Source: JAVBSN01 sp031556525
Lineage (GTDB): Bacteria > Bacillota > Clostridia > Lachnospirales > Lachnospiraceae
Reading direction: 5' to 3'
Length of the DNA stretch: 64,000 bases
Assembly (NCBI GenBank): GCA_031556525.1
Contig: JAVBSS010000004.1
Span: 39,656 to 103,655 of the forward strand
A program made the translations under genes and the position numbers. Shown in pieces: positions 47,381 through 57,888 of the stretch. How positions within the stretch are numbered: position 1 is the stretch's first letter; every line of letters begins with the position of its first letter. Below the pieces are notes generated by a model. It was not told where the DNA came from and made no database searches. It saw nothing but the letters and a program-made list of their open reading frames with translations.

Positions 47381-48274
47381 CTATCTATCATATTTCTTAA
47401 TTAAACCAACACCTATTGGATGTGGACCAGTATGTACACCTATTGTAGCTCCAATTTGCTCAATTTTTATATCCTTAACATTAGATATTTTACCAAGTAA
47501 CTCCAATACTTTTCCCTTAAACTCTACTGCTTCATCGTAGTCATATCCATATCCAACGGTAATAGCATAATCATCTGGGCTCTCTCCTGTTTCAGCAAAA
47601 TGATTCTCAATCTGATCTAATACTTTTTGAATTGATTTATTACGACTTCTAGCTATTCCACCTGTAAATATTTCACCCTCTTTAAGTATAATAATAGGTC
47701 TAATTCCAAGCGCACTTCCTGCCACACCTATAACTTTTCCAATACGTCCACCATTTTTCAGATAATCGATGCTACCTATAGTGAATAATATTCTACCTGT
47801 TTCCTTAATCTTTTCAAGATTAGCAATATTATCCTCGTAACTAATGCCATCTTGTTGCATTCTAACTGACTCTTTTACAAATAATCCTTGAAGTACAGTA
47901 TTAATATTAGAATCAATAACTTTGATTTTAGCATCTGGATATTCTTCTAATATAATGTTTTTTGCATTTGTTGCTGAGTTAAATGAGCCACTAAATTTAG
48001 TTGTGATACATATACATATAATAGCTTTTCCTTCTTCAACATACTTTCTGAATACATCTTCAAAATCAGTTATAGATGGCAATGATGATTTAGGGAACAC
48101 CTTAGGATTATCTAACATTTCTTGATAGAAATCTCTAACCGCTATATCCTCCATTTCTTTTTTGTAATTTTCTCCATCAAAAGAAACATAAAAAGGTACT
48201 ACATGTACTCCCATTTCTTTTGCATCTTCCGGATTTAAATCACATGAACCATCACTAATAATCTTATATTCCAT
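47381..48274 (-). CDS. DegV family fatty-acid-binding protein
   Basis: 297-aa DegV protein. The family binds a fatty acid, and related FakB proteins present it to the kinase FakA for phospholipid synthesis. Typical blocks: YKIISDGSCDLNPEDAKEMGVHVVPFYVSF, KSSLPSITDFEDVFRKYVEEGKAIICICITTKFSGSFNSA and GSIDYLKNGGRIGKVIG. The C-terminal HTGPHPIGVGLI matches. The ATG at 48274 (MEYKII) is chosen for its AGAGGTTAAGGAA context. Codons upstream overlap polC's end region. Confidence 0.9.
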   Translation of the reverse strand: MEYKIISDGSCDLNPEDAKEMGVHVVPFYVSFDGENYKKEMEDIAVRDFYQEMLDNPKVFPKSSLPSITDFEDVFRKYVEEGKAIICICITTKFSGSFNSATNAKNIILEEYPDAKIKVIDSNINTVLQGLFVKESVRMQQDGISYEDNIANLEKIKETGRILFTIGSIDYLKNGGRIGKVIGVAGSALGIRPIIILKEGEIFTGGIARSRNKSIQKVLDQIENHFAETGESPDDYAITVGYGYDYDEAVEFKGKVLELLGKISNVKDIKIEQIGATIGVHTGPHPIGVGLIKKYDR

Positions 48275-48290
48275 TTCCTTAACCTCTTTC

Positions 48291-51200
48291 CTATCCAAAT
48301 AAATCACTTAAACTAAGTTGATCTGTATCTGGTAAATTACTTATTATTCCTAATTCAGACATCTTCTCTATAGTTGTCTTACCTATCTTAGACCTTATTC
48401 TTACATCTTCTTTAGATGAAAAAGTTCCTTCTTTTGCTGCTGCTTTCAATCCTGCGGCTGCTGACTCACCCATCTTATCAATAGCTGAAAATGGTGGCAT
48501 TATCTTTCCATCTATAATTTGAAAGTTTATATCATCTGCTTTATATAAATCAATAGGTACGAATTCAAATCCTCTTGCGTACATTTCTTCAACAAGTTTC
48601 ATATCACCTAATTCATTTTCTTCAACATTAGACATTCCTTCCTTACCTTTTTTACGAATCTCCGTCATCTCATATTTCAGTCTATCTAATCCCATACACA
48701 TTTTTTCATAGTTAAATGCTTTGGCTCTAATACTAAAATATGCCGTGTAATAAGCCAATGGATAATTAACCTTATAATAAGCTATTCGCCATGCCATCAT
48801 AACATATGCCGCCGCATGGGCTTTAGGGAACATGTATTTTATCTTCTTACATGACCATATGTACCAATCTGGTACATCATGAGCTAACATATCATCAATC
48901 CACTCGTCACGCAGTCCCTTTCCCTTACGAACACTTTCCATTATTGTAAACGCAAGACCTTCTTCAAGTCCCATATGAATTAAATATACCATAATATCAT
49001 CACGACAACATATCGCTTTTGACAGTATTGTTTTCCCCTCTTGTATAAGAGTCTGAGCATTTCCAAGCCACACATCTGTACCATGTGATAATCCTGATAT
49101 ACGAACCAAATCTGAGAAACTTTGTGGTTTGGTATCAATAAGCATCTGTATAACAAAGTCTGTTCCAAATTCAGGCACTCCCAAACACCCAAGGGTTGTT
49201 CCACTTATATCCTTTGGTTCAATTCCTAAAGCTGCAGTACCATGAAATAAGGACATTACATCTTTATCATCAAGTTTGATTTTCGTAGCATTAGTACCTG
49301 TAATATCTTCTAATCTTCTAATCATAGTTGGATCTGCATGACCTAAAATATCAAGTTTTAATAAGTTATGATCTATTGAATGATATTCAAAATGTGTTGT
49401 AGTTGTTGATGTTTTCATATCATTTGCAGGTCTTTGTATTGGTGTAAACGAATATATTTCCTCATCAGATGGAAGAACTATCATACCACCTGGATGCTGT
49501 CCTGTAGTTCTCTTAGTTCCAGTACAGCCAAGTGCCATACGTTCCATCTCACAACGTCTTCTTGTTATACCTCGCTCTTCATTGTACTTATATACATAAC
49601 CAAATGCCGTTTTTTCTGCTATTGTACCTATTGTACCTGCTCTAAATGCATGACCTTCACCAAATAGTTCTTCTGTATATGCATGAGCATTACTTTGATA
49701 TTCACTAGAGAAGTTAAGGTCAATATCTGGTTCTTTATCTCCCTTAAACCCTAAGAATGTTTCAAAAGGAATATCATGACCTTCTTTATCTAGTTGATGC
49801 CCACAATGAGGACATACTGCATCAGGTAAATCACAACCAGCACTTCCTGAATATGATTTAACTAATTCCGAATCAAAATCTACATAATAACATTCTGGAC
49901 ATATATAATGTGCTGACAGTGGATTAACCTCTGTAATTCCTGACATGGTAGCAACAAACGAAGAACCAACTGAACCTCTAGACCCAACCAGATATCCATC
50001 TTCATTTGATTTCCATACAAGTTTCTGTGCAATTATATACATAACTGCAAATCCATTGCTAATAATAGAATTAAGTTCCTTTTCAAGTCTTGCTACTACT
50101 ATATCTGGAAGATTAGGTCCATATATTTCATGTGCTTTGTCATAACATATATTTGTTAACGTATCATCTGAATTCGGTATTTCAGGGGCTGCTTTATCTG
50201 GTCTTACTGGAGATACTCTATCTACCATATTAGCAACCTTGTTAGTATTGGTTACTACTACCTCAAAAGCCTTATCTTTACCTAAGTATTCAAACTCCTC
50301 AAGCATCTCCTGTGTTGTTCTAAAATATAGTGGCGGTTGACTATCGGCATCCTTAAATCCTTTAGATGCCATAAGCATAGCTCTATATATACTATCTTCT
50401 GGATCAAGAAAATGTACATCACAGGTTGCAACAACTGGCTTGTTAAATAATTCTCCAAGCTTAACAATTTTTCTATTTATATCCTTAATATCTTCTAATG
50501 AATTAATCTTGCTATATTTATCACTTACCACCATAAATTCATCATTGCCAAGAGGTTGAATCTCAAGGTAATCATAGAAACTTACTATCTTAGCAATCTC
50601 TTCATCATCAGCATCATCTACTATTGCTCTAAATAATTCTCCTGCTTCGCAGGCTGAACCTATAATCAAACCTTCTCTATATTTATTAATTAAGCTCTTT
50701 GGCGTAATAGGCCTTTTAAAGAAATATTTAATATGTGCCTCTGAAATAAGTCTATACAGATTAACTCGTCCAATTTCATTCTTAGCTAGTATAATTCCAT
50801 GATATCTACTTGCCTTTTTAACTGCGTCAAGCGATACTTCTGCCATATTGTTTACTTCATCTAAATCATTAAGTCCTCTATTCTTAAGTATCTCTACAAA
50901 TTTCAAAAAGATTTTTGCAGTAGCTTCGGCATCATCTACTGCTCTATGATGATTCTCTAAAACTATACCTAGATCCTTACATACTCTATCTAATGTAAAC
51001 TTACCTAAATGCGACAATAAAATATGAGATAAGGCTAAGGTATCTAATATAGTATTATCAAATACAAGGCTTTGTTTCTTAGAAAAAAACCTTATAAATC
51101 CTGTATCAAAACTAGCATTATGAGCAACTAACACGTTGTCTCCTGCCCATTCTAGAAACTGTGGCAATATAACTTCTATAGTTGGTGCATCAATAACCAT

Positions 51201-52820
51201 TTCATCATTAATTCCAGTTAATTTTTCTGAAGTATATGGTATTGGAGTTTCAGGGTTAACAAATGTAGAGTATCTATCAATAATTTCTCCATTAGTTATC
51301 TTAACTGCTCCTATTTCAATAATTTTATTGTGTTTAGGACTAAGACCTGTTGTTTCAATATCAAATACAACATATGTATCATCTAAGCTCTGTCCCCTTG
51401 AGTCAGTTACAAGACTTTTTAAATCATCAACAAAATAGCCTTCAACTCCATATATAATCTTTAGTGGTGCATCACTTGGTAATACATGATTTGCAACAGG
51501 GAACGCTTGAGCCACACCATGATCAGTTATTGCTATAGCAGGATGCCCCCAATTATTTGCCCTTTTTATTATATCTCCAATATCAACTACACTATCCATA
51601 TCACTCATAACTGTATGCATATGAAGTTCTACTCTCTTCTCTAATGCATTATCTTTACGAGTTTCTGTAAAATCACTAATAGCTTTAATTCCTGTAATAG
51701 AACCAAGTGTTAATTCCTTTGAATATGTATCATATACTGGTACACCTTTTACCAGATAATATTTATTCTTACCTAATACTTCTTTAATCGATGGCATGTC
51801 ATCATTTGCAATAAACAACTTTCCTACAATAGTATCTGTATAATCTGTTATAGAAAATGTAACTATTGACTTCTCACCATTTCGCAGTTCTCTATCTTCC
51901 ATAGTTAATATCTTACCTTTAATAACTAACTGACCATAACCCTCAGCAAGTTCAGATATATTAACTACATCTCCTTCAACATTTCTACCATATATTACAT
52001 CTGGATCATATGAACCTGATGCTTTTCCACCTCGAACATAATTATTCTTCTTATTATCTGTCCTTTGAGATGTATTTTTTGCTAAATCATTATTTTTGGT
52101 TGTTTTACCCTTTGCCATATTACTAGAACCATTATTGCTCTTATTTTCAGTTCTAGTTTTATTAGTATTTTTATTTTCATTATCTCTACTATCACTATTT
52201 TCCGTATTATCATTAGTAGAATCATTATCATCATTAGATATATTATTAAGTTCAGCAATAGCTTCTAATTCCATTGCTAACCTTCTCTCTTTTGCCTGCT
52301 TAATTACTGCCTTATCAGCCTCAGTATAGTTGAATCCAACTTTAATATCCATTCCAAATCTATCTCTATATACCTCTTCTAAAAACTCTTTAATCTGAGG
52401 AGCTCTTGCCTTAACCAAGAAACTATCCTCTAAATTAAGGGTTATAACATTTCCTTCAAAAAACCATTCTGAATTCTTGATATGTCTAAAATTTTGAGGA
52501 CTATTATGTTCAACCTCAAAAAGTAAGCTATCCTTGTATATATCGGTTAGCTTACTTAATGTATATTGAGCAGATAGATTATATCTCTCAACAATTATTA
52601 CCTTGTGCTTTTCATAAGGGTTAAGATTGCATACCGCCTCTTCCATAGCATATATGTACTGCTTATGTATGAGACGTTTACTAAGAATATGTAAGTGTAA
52701 TTCTTTCTTAGACATAAAGAATTCCGCTCTTTCAATTACAACATCTTCAAATAGATCTTGTAATGTGCTACTCACTTTTATATTAGGATACACCTTAAAA
52801 AATGCATTATCACTTGACAA
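48291..52820 (-). CDS. polC: DNA polymerase III alpha subunit, PolC type
   Basis: About 1,509-aa replicative polymerase with built-in 3'-5' exonuclease. Order: N-terminal domain, a very N/D/T/K-rich insertion (about 195-265), OB fold, PHP domain (RVELHMHTVMSDMDS), exonuclease (YVVFDIETTGLS, then VAHNASFDTGF and HRAVDDAEAT), polymerase core with DPDIDLNFSSEYQ, and helix-hairpin-helix end. The insertion lies between the N-terminal and OB domains and is longer than I would expect. A TTG at 52820 lies eight bases from GGAG and is the likely start. A GTG at 52829 overlaps that site. Confidence 0.96.
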   Translation of the reverse strand: MSSDNAFFKVYPNIKVSSTLQDLFEDVVIERAEFFMSKKELHLHILSKRLIHKQYIYAMEEAVCNLNPYEKHKVIIVERYNLSAQYTLSKLTDIYKDSLLFEVEHNSPQNFRHIKNSEWFFEGNVITLNLEDSFLVKARAPQIKEFLEEVYRDRFGMDIKVGFNYTEADKAVIKQAKERRLAMELEAIAELNNISNDDNDSTNDNTENSDSRDNENKNTNKTRTENKSNNGSSNMAKGKTTKNNDLAKNTSQRTDNKKNNYVRGGKASGSYDPDVIYGRNVEGDVVNISELAEGYGQLVIKGKILTMEDRELRNGEKSIVTFSITDYTDTIVGKLFIANDDMPSIKEVLGKNKYYLVKGVPVYDTYSKELTLGSITGIKAISDFTETRKDNALEKRVELHMHTVMSDMDSVVDIGDIIKRANNWGHPAIAITDHGVAQAFPVANHVLPSDAPLKIIYGVEGYFVDDLKSLVTDSRGQSLDDTYVVFDIETTGLSPKHNKIIEIGAVKITNGEIIDRYSTFVNPETPIPYTSEKLTGINDEMVIDAPTIEVILPQFLEWAGDNVLVAHNASFDTGFIRFFSKKQSLVFDNTILDTLALSHILLSHLGKFTLDRVCKDLGIVLENHHRAVDDAEATAKIFLKFVEILKNRGLNDLDEVNNMAEVSLDAVKKASRYHGIILAKNEIGRVNLYRLISEAHIKYFFKRPITPKSLINKYREGLIIGSACEAGELFRAIVDDADDEEIAKIVSFYDYLEIQPLGNDEFMVVSDKYSKINSLEDIKDINRKIVKLGELFNKPVVATCDVHFLDPEDSIYRAMLMASKGFKDADSQPPLYFRTTQEMLEEFEYLGKDKAFEVVVTNTNKVANMVDRVSPVRPDKAAPEIPNSDDTLTNICYDKAHEIYGPNLPDIVVARLEKELNSIISNGFAVMYIIAQKLVWKSNEDGYLVGSRGSVGSSFVATMSGITEVNPLSAHYICPECYYVDFDSELVKSYSGSAGCDLPDAVCPHCGHQLDKEGHDIPFETFLGFKGDKEPDIDLNFSSEYQSNAHAYTEELFGEGHAFRAGTIGTIAEKTAFGYVYKYNEERGITRRRCEMERMALGCTGTKRTTGQHPGGMIVLPSDEEIYSFTPIQRPANDMKTSTTTTHFEYHSIDHNLLKLDILGHADPTMIRRLEDITGTNATKIKLDDKDVMSLFHGTAALGIEPKDISGTTLGCLGVPEFGTDFVIQMLIDTKPQSFSDLVRISGLSHGTDVWLGNAQTLIQEGKTILSKAICCRDDIMVYLIHMGLEEGLAFTIMESVRKGKGLRDEWIDDMLAHDVPDWYIWSCKKIKYMFPKAHAAAYVMMAWRIAYYKVNYPLAYYTAYFSIRAKAFNYEKMCMGLDRLKYEMTEIRKKGKEGMSNVEENELGDMKLVEEMYARGFEFVPIDLYKADDINFQIIDGKIMPPFSAIDKMGESAAAGLKAAAKEGTFSSKEDVRIRSKIGKTTIEKMSELGIISNLPDTDQLSLSDLFG

Positions 52821-52821
52821 T

Positions 52822-53880
52822 TTACTCACTCCAATTATCTAATTCGTACTTTAATGCCGATAATAATTCAGCTTCTGGCAACTTTTTAACTATTTCTCCA
52901 GACTTTATTAATAGTCCTTCTCCATTGCCACCTGCTATTCCTATATCAGCTTCCTTTGCTTCACCAGGGCCATTTACAACACAACCCATTACCGCTACTT
53001 TTATATCCAGATTATCGTAATCTGTTACAAGATTTTCAACTTGATTTGCTAGTCCAATTAGGTCAATAGACGTTCTTCCACAAGTTGGACAAGATACTAC
53101 TTCTATTCCGCCTCGTCTAAGACCTAATGTCTTTAATATTAATTTAGCTGTTACTATTTCATTAACTGGATCACCAGTTAATGAAACTCTGATTGTATCA
53201 CCAATTCCCTGATGTAATATAATGCCCAATCCTACAGATGATTTTATATTACCTCTAGTAACTGTTCCCGATTCTGTTATTCCAACATGTAGTGGATAAT
53301 TAGTCTTGTCAGCAATAAGTTCATGTGCCTTAACACACATTAGTACATCTGACGATTTAATACTAATAACAAGATTATCATATCCCATGTCTTCTATCAT
53401 CTTTACTTTATCTAAGGCACTGGTGACTATACCTTCAGCAGTAACCATACCGTATTTATCAATAAGATTTTTCTCTAAAGAACCACTATTAACACCAATT
53501 CTAATTGGTATATTTCTTTCTTTAGCCGCATCAACTACAGCTTTTACATTCTCTATACTACCAATATTTCCCGGATTAATCCTTATCTTATCAGCACCAT
53601 TTTCAATAGCCATAATTGCTAATTTGTAGTCAAAATGTATATCTGCAACTAGAGGAATATGGATCTGCTTCTTAATCTCACTTATAGCTTTGGCTGCTGC
53701 TTCGTTATTAACTGTAGAACGAACAATATCACAACCTGCCGCCTCTAATTTAAGAATCTGATCAACCGTAGCCTCTACATCCTCTGTTTTAGTATTTGTC
53801 ATAGATTGAATAAGAATTGGATTGCCTCCACCAATAACCTTATTACCTATAACTATAGCTTTTGTATTATCTCTATACAT
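52822..53880 (-). CDS. ispG: 4-hydroxy-3-methylbut-2-enyl diphosphate synthase
   Basis: 352-aa IspG (GcpE) of the MEP isoprenoid pathway, converting MEcPP to HMBPP with a 4Fe-4S cluster. N-terminal TIM-barrel (IGGGNPILIQSMTNTKTED), cluster-binding cysteines in SCPTCGRTSID and GCVVNGPGE. Part of an isoprenoid-envelope cluster with dxr, uppS and cdsA. It follows rseP by nine bases and polC follows directly. Confidence 0.96.
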   Translation of the reverse strand: MYRDNTKAIVIGNKVIGGGNPILIQSMTNTKTEDVEATVDQILKLEAAGCDIVRSTVNNEAAAKAISEIKKQIHIPLVADIHFDYKLAIMAIENGADKIRINPGNIGSIENVKAVVDAAKERNIPIRIGVNSGSLEKNLIDKYGMVTAEGIVTSALDKVKMIEDMGYDNLVISIKSSDVLMCVKAHELIADKTNYPLHVGITESGTVTRGNIKSSVGLGIILHQGIGDTIRVSLTGDPVNEIVTAKLILKTLGLRRGGIEVVSCPTCGRTSIDLIGLANQVENLVTDYDNLDIKVAVMGCVVNGPGEAKEADIGIAGGNGEGLLIKSGEIVKKLPEAELLSALKYELDNWSE

Positions 53881-53889
53881 GGATTCCTC

Positions 53890-54930
53890 CTATTTCACAA
53901 AAAACACATTCTTAATATCATTAAAGAACACTACTATCATCAAACCAATTAACAATACAAATCCTATCAGATGAAATATTGCTTCCTTCTCTGTAGGAAT
54001 CTTCTTACGCCTAACAGCTTCAATAACTAAGAATAATATTCTACCACCATCCAGTGCTGGTATTGGCAATAGATTCATTACACCAAGATTGGCACTTAAT
54101 AGTATACAGAAGTTAAGTATATTCAAGAATACATCAATTGCTCCACCTTGTTCATTAGCTTCCTCTATTGTATCATTCATCATCTTACCAATTCCCACTG
54201 GGCCTGATAAATTATTTAATGATACATTTCCAGTAACAAGTTCTTTAAGACTTAGTACTGTTGTCTTAATCCAGTATCTAACCTCTAATGCTCCGTATTT
54301 TATTGCATTACCAAAGTCTGCCTTCTCTCTACTTCCACCAGCTATACCCATTAGATACATACCCTCTTCATTCATCTTAGGAGTCAAGGTATAGTCAATC
54401 TTCTCACCATCTCTATCTACAGTTATATCAATCGGTTCGCCCTTTTGATGAAACTGCATATACACAAGTACTTCTCTATAATTATATACCTTCTGTCCAC
54501 CGATACTAACAATCTCATCCTCTAACTGTATACCAACCTCTTCAGCAGCACTCGCCTCACTAATATATTCTACTGATGCTGGATCATATCCTGCGAGGGA
54601 TATAAGTAATACAGAAAATACAAATGCTAATATAAAGTTAAATACAGGTCCTGCTAATACAACCGATAATCTCTGCCATACTGGTTTATTAGAAAATGCA
54701 TTCTCATCTTCAACTTCTTCATCTTCACCTAACATTAAACAATAACCACCGATAGGAAACAGTTTCAGTGAATATTTAGTTTCATTTTTCTTGTGACTCC
54801 ATATTGTAGGACCCATTCCAATAGCAAACTCATTTACTAATATTCCATTTTTCTTTGCTAATATAAAATGCCCAAACTCATGGAAGGCAATAATAATTCC
54901 AAATACTAATATTATTAGAATTAAATTCAA
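53890..54930 (-). CDS. rseP: site-2 protease RseP/RasP
   Basis: About 346-aa membrane zinc metalloprotease that cleaves within membranes, for example signal-peptide remnants and anti-sigma factors. HEFGH zinc motif near residue 17, a PDZ domain in the middle (VGIQLEDEIVSIGGQKVYN) and the third metal-ligand motif NLLPIPALDGGRI. A TTG at 54930 overlaps the dxr stop (TTGA) and lies five bases after AGGTGG, so it is preferred over a GTG three codons upstream. Confidence 0.94.
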   Translation of the reverse strand: MNLILIILVFGIIIAFHEFGHFILAKKNGILVNEFAIGMGPTIWSHKKNETKYSLKLFPIGGYCLMLGEDEEVEDENAFSNKPVWQRLSVVLAGPVFNFILAFVFSVLLISLAGYDPASVEYISEASAAEEVGIQLEDEIVSIGGQKVYNYREVLVYMQFHQKGEPIDITVDRDGEKIDYTLTPKMNEEGMYLMGIAGGSREKADFGNAIKYGALEVRYWIKTTVLSLKELVTGNVSLNNLSGPVGIGKMMNDTIEEANEQGGAIDVFLNILNFCILLSANLGVMNLLPIPALDGGRILFLVIEAVRRKKIPTEKEAIFHLIGFVLLIGLMIVVFFNDIKNVFFVK

Positions 54931-56075
54931 ATGTTCCACCTGCTCTCAATTAATCTATATACCCATTTCTCAACTTCAAGAATCTCTTCTATTGTAGGAT
55001 TACTAATTACACTATGCTCTTCTACACACATTTCTATAATCTTATATATGTCTAAAAACTTAATTTTATTATCTAAAAATCTAGCAACCGCATATTCATT
55101 AGCCGCATTATACACCGTAGGAGCACTTCCACCTATCTTTCCTACCTTGTACGCCAATGCTAATCCTCTAAAAGTATCCATATCTGGTTTTCTAAAATCT
55201 ATCTGAGATATCTTAGAGAAATCCAATCTCTCCCCAGGCAAATCTCTTCTCTCTGGATAATATAGCGCATATTGAATTGGTAATCTCATATCTGGTGTCC
55301 CAAGTTGTGCAATTACCGAACCATCTATATATTCAACCATTGAATGAATTATACTCTGTGGTTGAACCACTACTTCAATATCATCAAAATCAACATCAAA
55401 TAACCATTTTGCTTCTATTACTTCTAGTCCCTTGTTAACCATTGTAGCCGAATCTATGGTGATTTTTCTACCCATAGACCAATTAGGATGTTTTAGAGCA
55501 TCTGCTACAGTAACATTCTCTAATTCTTCACTTGTTTTATCTCTAAATGGTCCACCAGAAGCTGTTAATAATATTTTTCTGACTTGCTTACCATTTTCAC
55601 CATTCATTGATTGGAATATTGCTGAATGTTCACTATCTACAGGTAGAATACTTACATTATATTCCTTTGCCAAAGGCATAATTATATGTCCTGCTGTAAC
55701 CAATGTTTCTTTGTTTGCAAGTGCAATATCTTTACCTGCTTTTATCCCATGAACAGTAGGTAATAGACCTATCATTCCTACTATAGCGGTTACTAATACC
55801 TCACTATCTGGGTACTCAGCAACTTCTATAAGTCCATCCATTCCGTATACAATTTTAACATTTATATCTGATAATCTTGCTGATATAGTATCTGCAAGTT
55901 CTCTAGTTCCTACACATATTAAATTAGGTGTATATTTCCTTGTCTGTTCCTCTAACAACTCAATGTTACTTCCAGCAGATAATGCCACCACATTAATATC
56001 ATTATTATTACTTACAATATCTAATGTTTGTGTGCCTATTGAACCCGTAGAACCTAATATAGCTATATTTTTCAT
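54927..56075 (-). CDS. dxr: 1-deoxy-D-xylulose 5-phosphate reductoisomerase
   Basis: 382-aa Dxr, which makes MEP in the second step of the MEP pathway. NADPH-binding GSTGSIGTQTL at 8-18, LANKETLVTAGHI, VDSEHSAIFQ with metal-binding residues and ASGGPFRDK. Its start is separated from cdsA by a tandem repeat region (56128-56280), and its stop overlaps rseP. Confidence 0.96.
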   Translation of the reverse strand: MKNIAILGSTGSIGTQTLDIVSNNNDINVVALSAGSNIELLEEQTRKYTPNLICVGTRELADTISARLSDINVKIVYGMDGLIEVAEYPDSEVLVTAIVGMIGLLPTVHGIKAGKDIALANKETLVTAGHIIMPLAKEYNVSILPVDSEHSAIFQSMNGENGKQVRKILLTASGGPFRDKTSEELENVTVADALKHPNWSMGRKITIDSATMVNKGLEVIEAKWLFDVDFDDIEVVVQPQSIIHSMVEYIDGSVIAQLGTPDMRLPIQYALYYPERRDLPGERLDFSKISQIDFRKPDMDTFRGLALAYKVGKIGGSAPTVYNAANEYAVARFLDNKIKFLDIYKIIEMCVEEHSVISNPTIEEILEVEKWVYRLIESRWNI

Positions 56076-56127
56076 GTTGTACTCCCTTTATTAATACCCA
56101 TAATATAATCAGTTAATTAAGATTTAT

Positions 56128-56280
56128 AGCATAATTTTTCATGAAATTACATAATCATTTATTAACATTATGCGATCTTTTATAGTATAATTTTTTATGA
56201 AATTATATAATCATTTATTAACATTATACGATCTTTTATTAGCATAATTATTTCATAGCATTATATAATCGCTTATTAAC
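56128..56280 (-). repeat. tandem 56-57 bp repeats between cdsA and dxr
   Basis: Two full units (56128 and 56184) and a third partial unit (56241-56280, running into the cdsA stop). Each full unit is bounded by complementary arms: GCATAAT/ATTATGC in the first and GTATAAT/ATTATAC in the second. The base pair has changed on both sides, which supports a selected hairpin. Confidence 0.7.
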
Positions 56281-57085
56281 TAATAACATATACTATCATA
56301 ATTAAATAATATACAATTGGTGCAGTAAATATAATACTATCAAATCTATCTAACACTCCACCGTGTCCAGGTATTAATTTTCCATAATCCTTAACATCAT
56401 TGTCTCTCTTAATTGCTGAAGCTGCCAAATCACCCACTATTGCTGGAAGCGCTCCTAGTGCTCCTATTAATGCGAATCCTACCACAGCAAAATTTATCTC
56501 TTTTACATATTTATTAAATATTATTCCAAATAATGCCCCAAACATAGCAGAACCTAATATTCCACCAATAGCACCCTCTATACTCTTATTAGGACTAAGT
56601 TTTGGTGACATCTTGTGTTTACCTAACTTAACTCCTACCAAGTATGCAAACATATCATTTCCCCATGAAGAAACATATATCAAACAAACTAATAATATAC
56701 CATGTTCTAGTGATCTAATCTTATAAACATATGATAACATAACGCTTACATAGAAAAATGCTAAGAAAACCATAGCCATCTGCTTGTCATTATATTTAGG
56801 GAATTTGAATACATATATAGCTAATACTATTAACAAATATATAATCATCAATGGCATAATTGCATTATTAATATCAAAATATAATAAACCATAATAAATA
56901 GTTGTAAATATATATGCTAGACTACCAACACTAGTCCTATCAAGATCATATACTCTAAGTAGCTCTTGAACTCCTTTTAGTGATAACAAATATAATACTA
57001 ATGCTGTAACCCATCCCCCACAAAATAATACTCCAATAGTTAGTATTATCAATACTATCGAACTAATAAATCTTGTCTTAAACAT
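56276..57085 (-). CDS. cdsA: phosphatidate cytidylyltransferase
   Basis: 269-aa membrane enzyme making CDP-diacylglycerol from phosphatidate and CTP. About eight membrane segments, the conserved SPNKSIEGAIGGILGS and the signature DVKDYGKLIPGHGGVLDRFDSIIFTAP near the C-terminus. It follows uppS by nine bases. The last codons lie inside the third copy of the downstream repeat. Confidence 0.95.
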   Translation of the reverse strand: MFKTRFISSIVLIILTIGVLFCGGWVTALVLYLLSLKGVQELLRVYDLDRTSVGSLAYIFTTIYYGLLYFDINNAIMPLMIIYLLIVLAIYVFKFPKYNDKQMAMVFLAFFYVSVMLSYVYKIRSLEHGILLVCLIYVSSWGNDMFAYLVGVKLGKHKMSPKLSPNKSIEGAIGGILGSAMFGALFGIIFNKYVKEINFAVVGFALIGALGALPAIVGDLAASAIKRDNDVKDYGKLIPGHGGVLDRFDSIIFTAPIVYYLIMIVYVIS

Positions 57086-57094
57086 AATTTCCTC

Positions 57095-57820
57095 CTATAC
57101 GCCACCAAAGCGTCTATCTCTACCGTTATAATAGCGTATTGCATCAATCAAATCATCTTTACTAAAATCAGGTAATAATACTTCTGGAAAATAGAATTCT
57201 GCATATGCCAATTGCCATAACATATAATTTGATAATCTCTGTTCACCACTTGTTCTAATCATTAGATCTGGGTCAGGCAACTCGTGGGTATCAAGTTTGC
57301 TATTAATTATATCTTCTGTTATATCTTCTGGTCTTATCTTGCCATTTTCTACATCTTTGGCAACTGCAATAATACTTCTTCTTAACTCATCTCTACTACC
57401 ATAATTAAGTGCTATGGTAAAATTAAGTCCATCATTATCAACTGTTGCTTTTTCTAATTCTTCTATTCTTTCTAGAATGTCAGTCGATAAAGCTGTTCTA
57501 TCTCCAATTACCCTTACCTTAATATGATTCTTTTTGGCTGTTTTAATACAATCCTTCAAATAATTTTTTAGGAGTTTCATAAGGGAATCAACTTCGTCTT
57601 GTGGTCTCTTCCAGTTCTCAGTCGAAAAAGCATATACAGTTAAATATTTAACACCAATGTTATAAGCATCTTCACAAATCTGTTCAACCGTCTTTGCTCC
57701 TTGCACATGCCCATAAGTTCTAGGCATACCTTTTTTCTTTGCCCATCTTCCATTACCATCTAATATAAATGCTATATGATTAGGAATGTTTAATTCTTCT
57801 CCATCTATTAGCTTCTTCAT
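57095..57820 (-). CDS. uppS: undecaprenyl diphosphate synthase
   Basis: 241-aa cis-prenyltransferase making the C55 carrier lipid for cell-wall synthesis. N-terminal HIAFILDGNGRWAKKKGMPRTYGH with the catalytic aspartate near residue 21, then TVYAFSTENWKRP and PDLMIRTSGEQRLSNYMLWQLAYAEFYF. Located between frr and cdsA, the usual order. Confidence 0.96.
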   Translation of the reverse strand: MKKLIDGEELNIPNHIAFILDGNGRWAKKKGMPRTYGHVQGAKTVEQICEDAYNIGVKYLTVYAFSTENWKRPQDEVDSLMKLLKNYLKDCIKTAKKNHIKVRVIGDRTALSTDILERIEELEKATVDNDGLNFTIALNYGSRDELRRSIIAVAKDVENGKIRPEDITEDIINSKLDTHELPDPDLMIRTSGEQRLSNYMLWQLAYAEFYFPEVLLPDFSKDDLIDAIRYYNGRDRRFGGV

Positions 57821-57847
57821 TAGAAAACCTCCTATTTATACGTACTA

Positions 57848-57875
57848 AAGAGAGCCTAGATATCTAGCCTCTCTT
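57848..57875 (-). terminator. hairpin after frr
   Basis: AAGAGAG-G-CTAGATATCTAG-G-CTCTCTT on the minus strand, almost fully self-complementary with one G-G mismatch, followed by TTTAG. Weak T tract, so termination may be partial. Confidence 0.5.
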
Positions 57876-57888
57876 AATTTAATAAATC

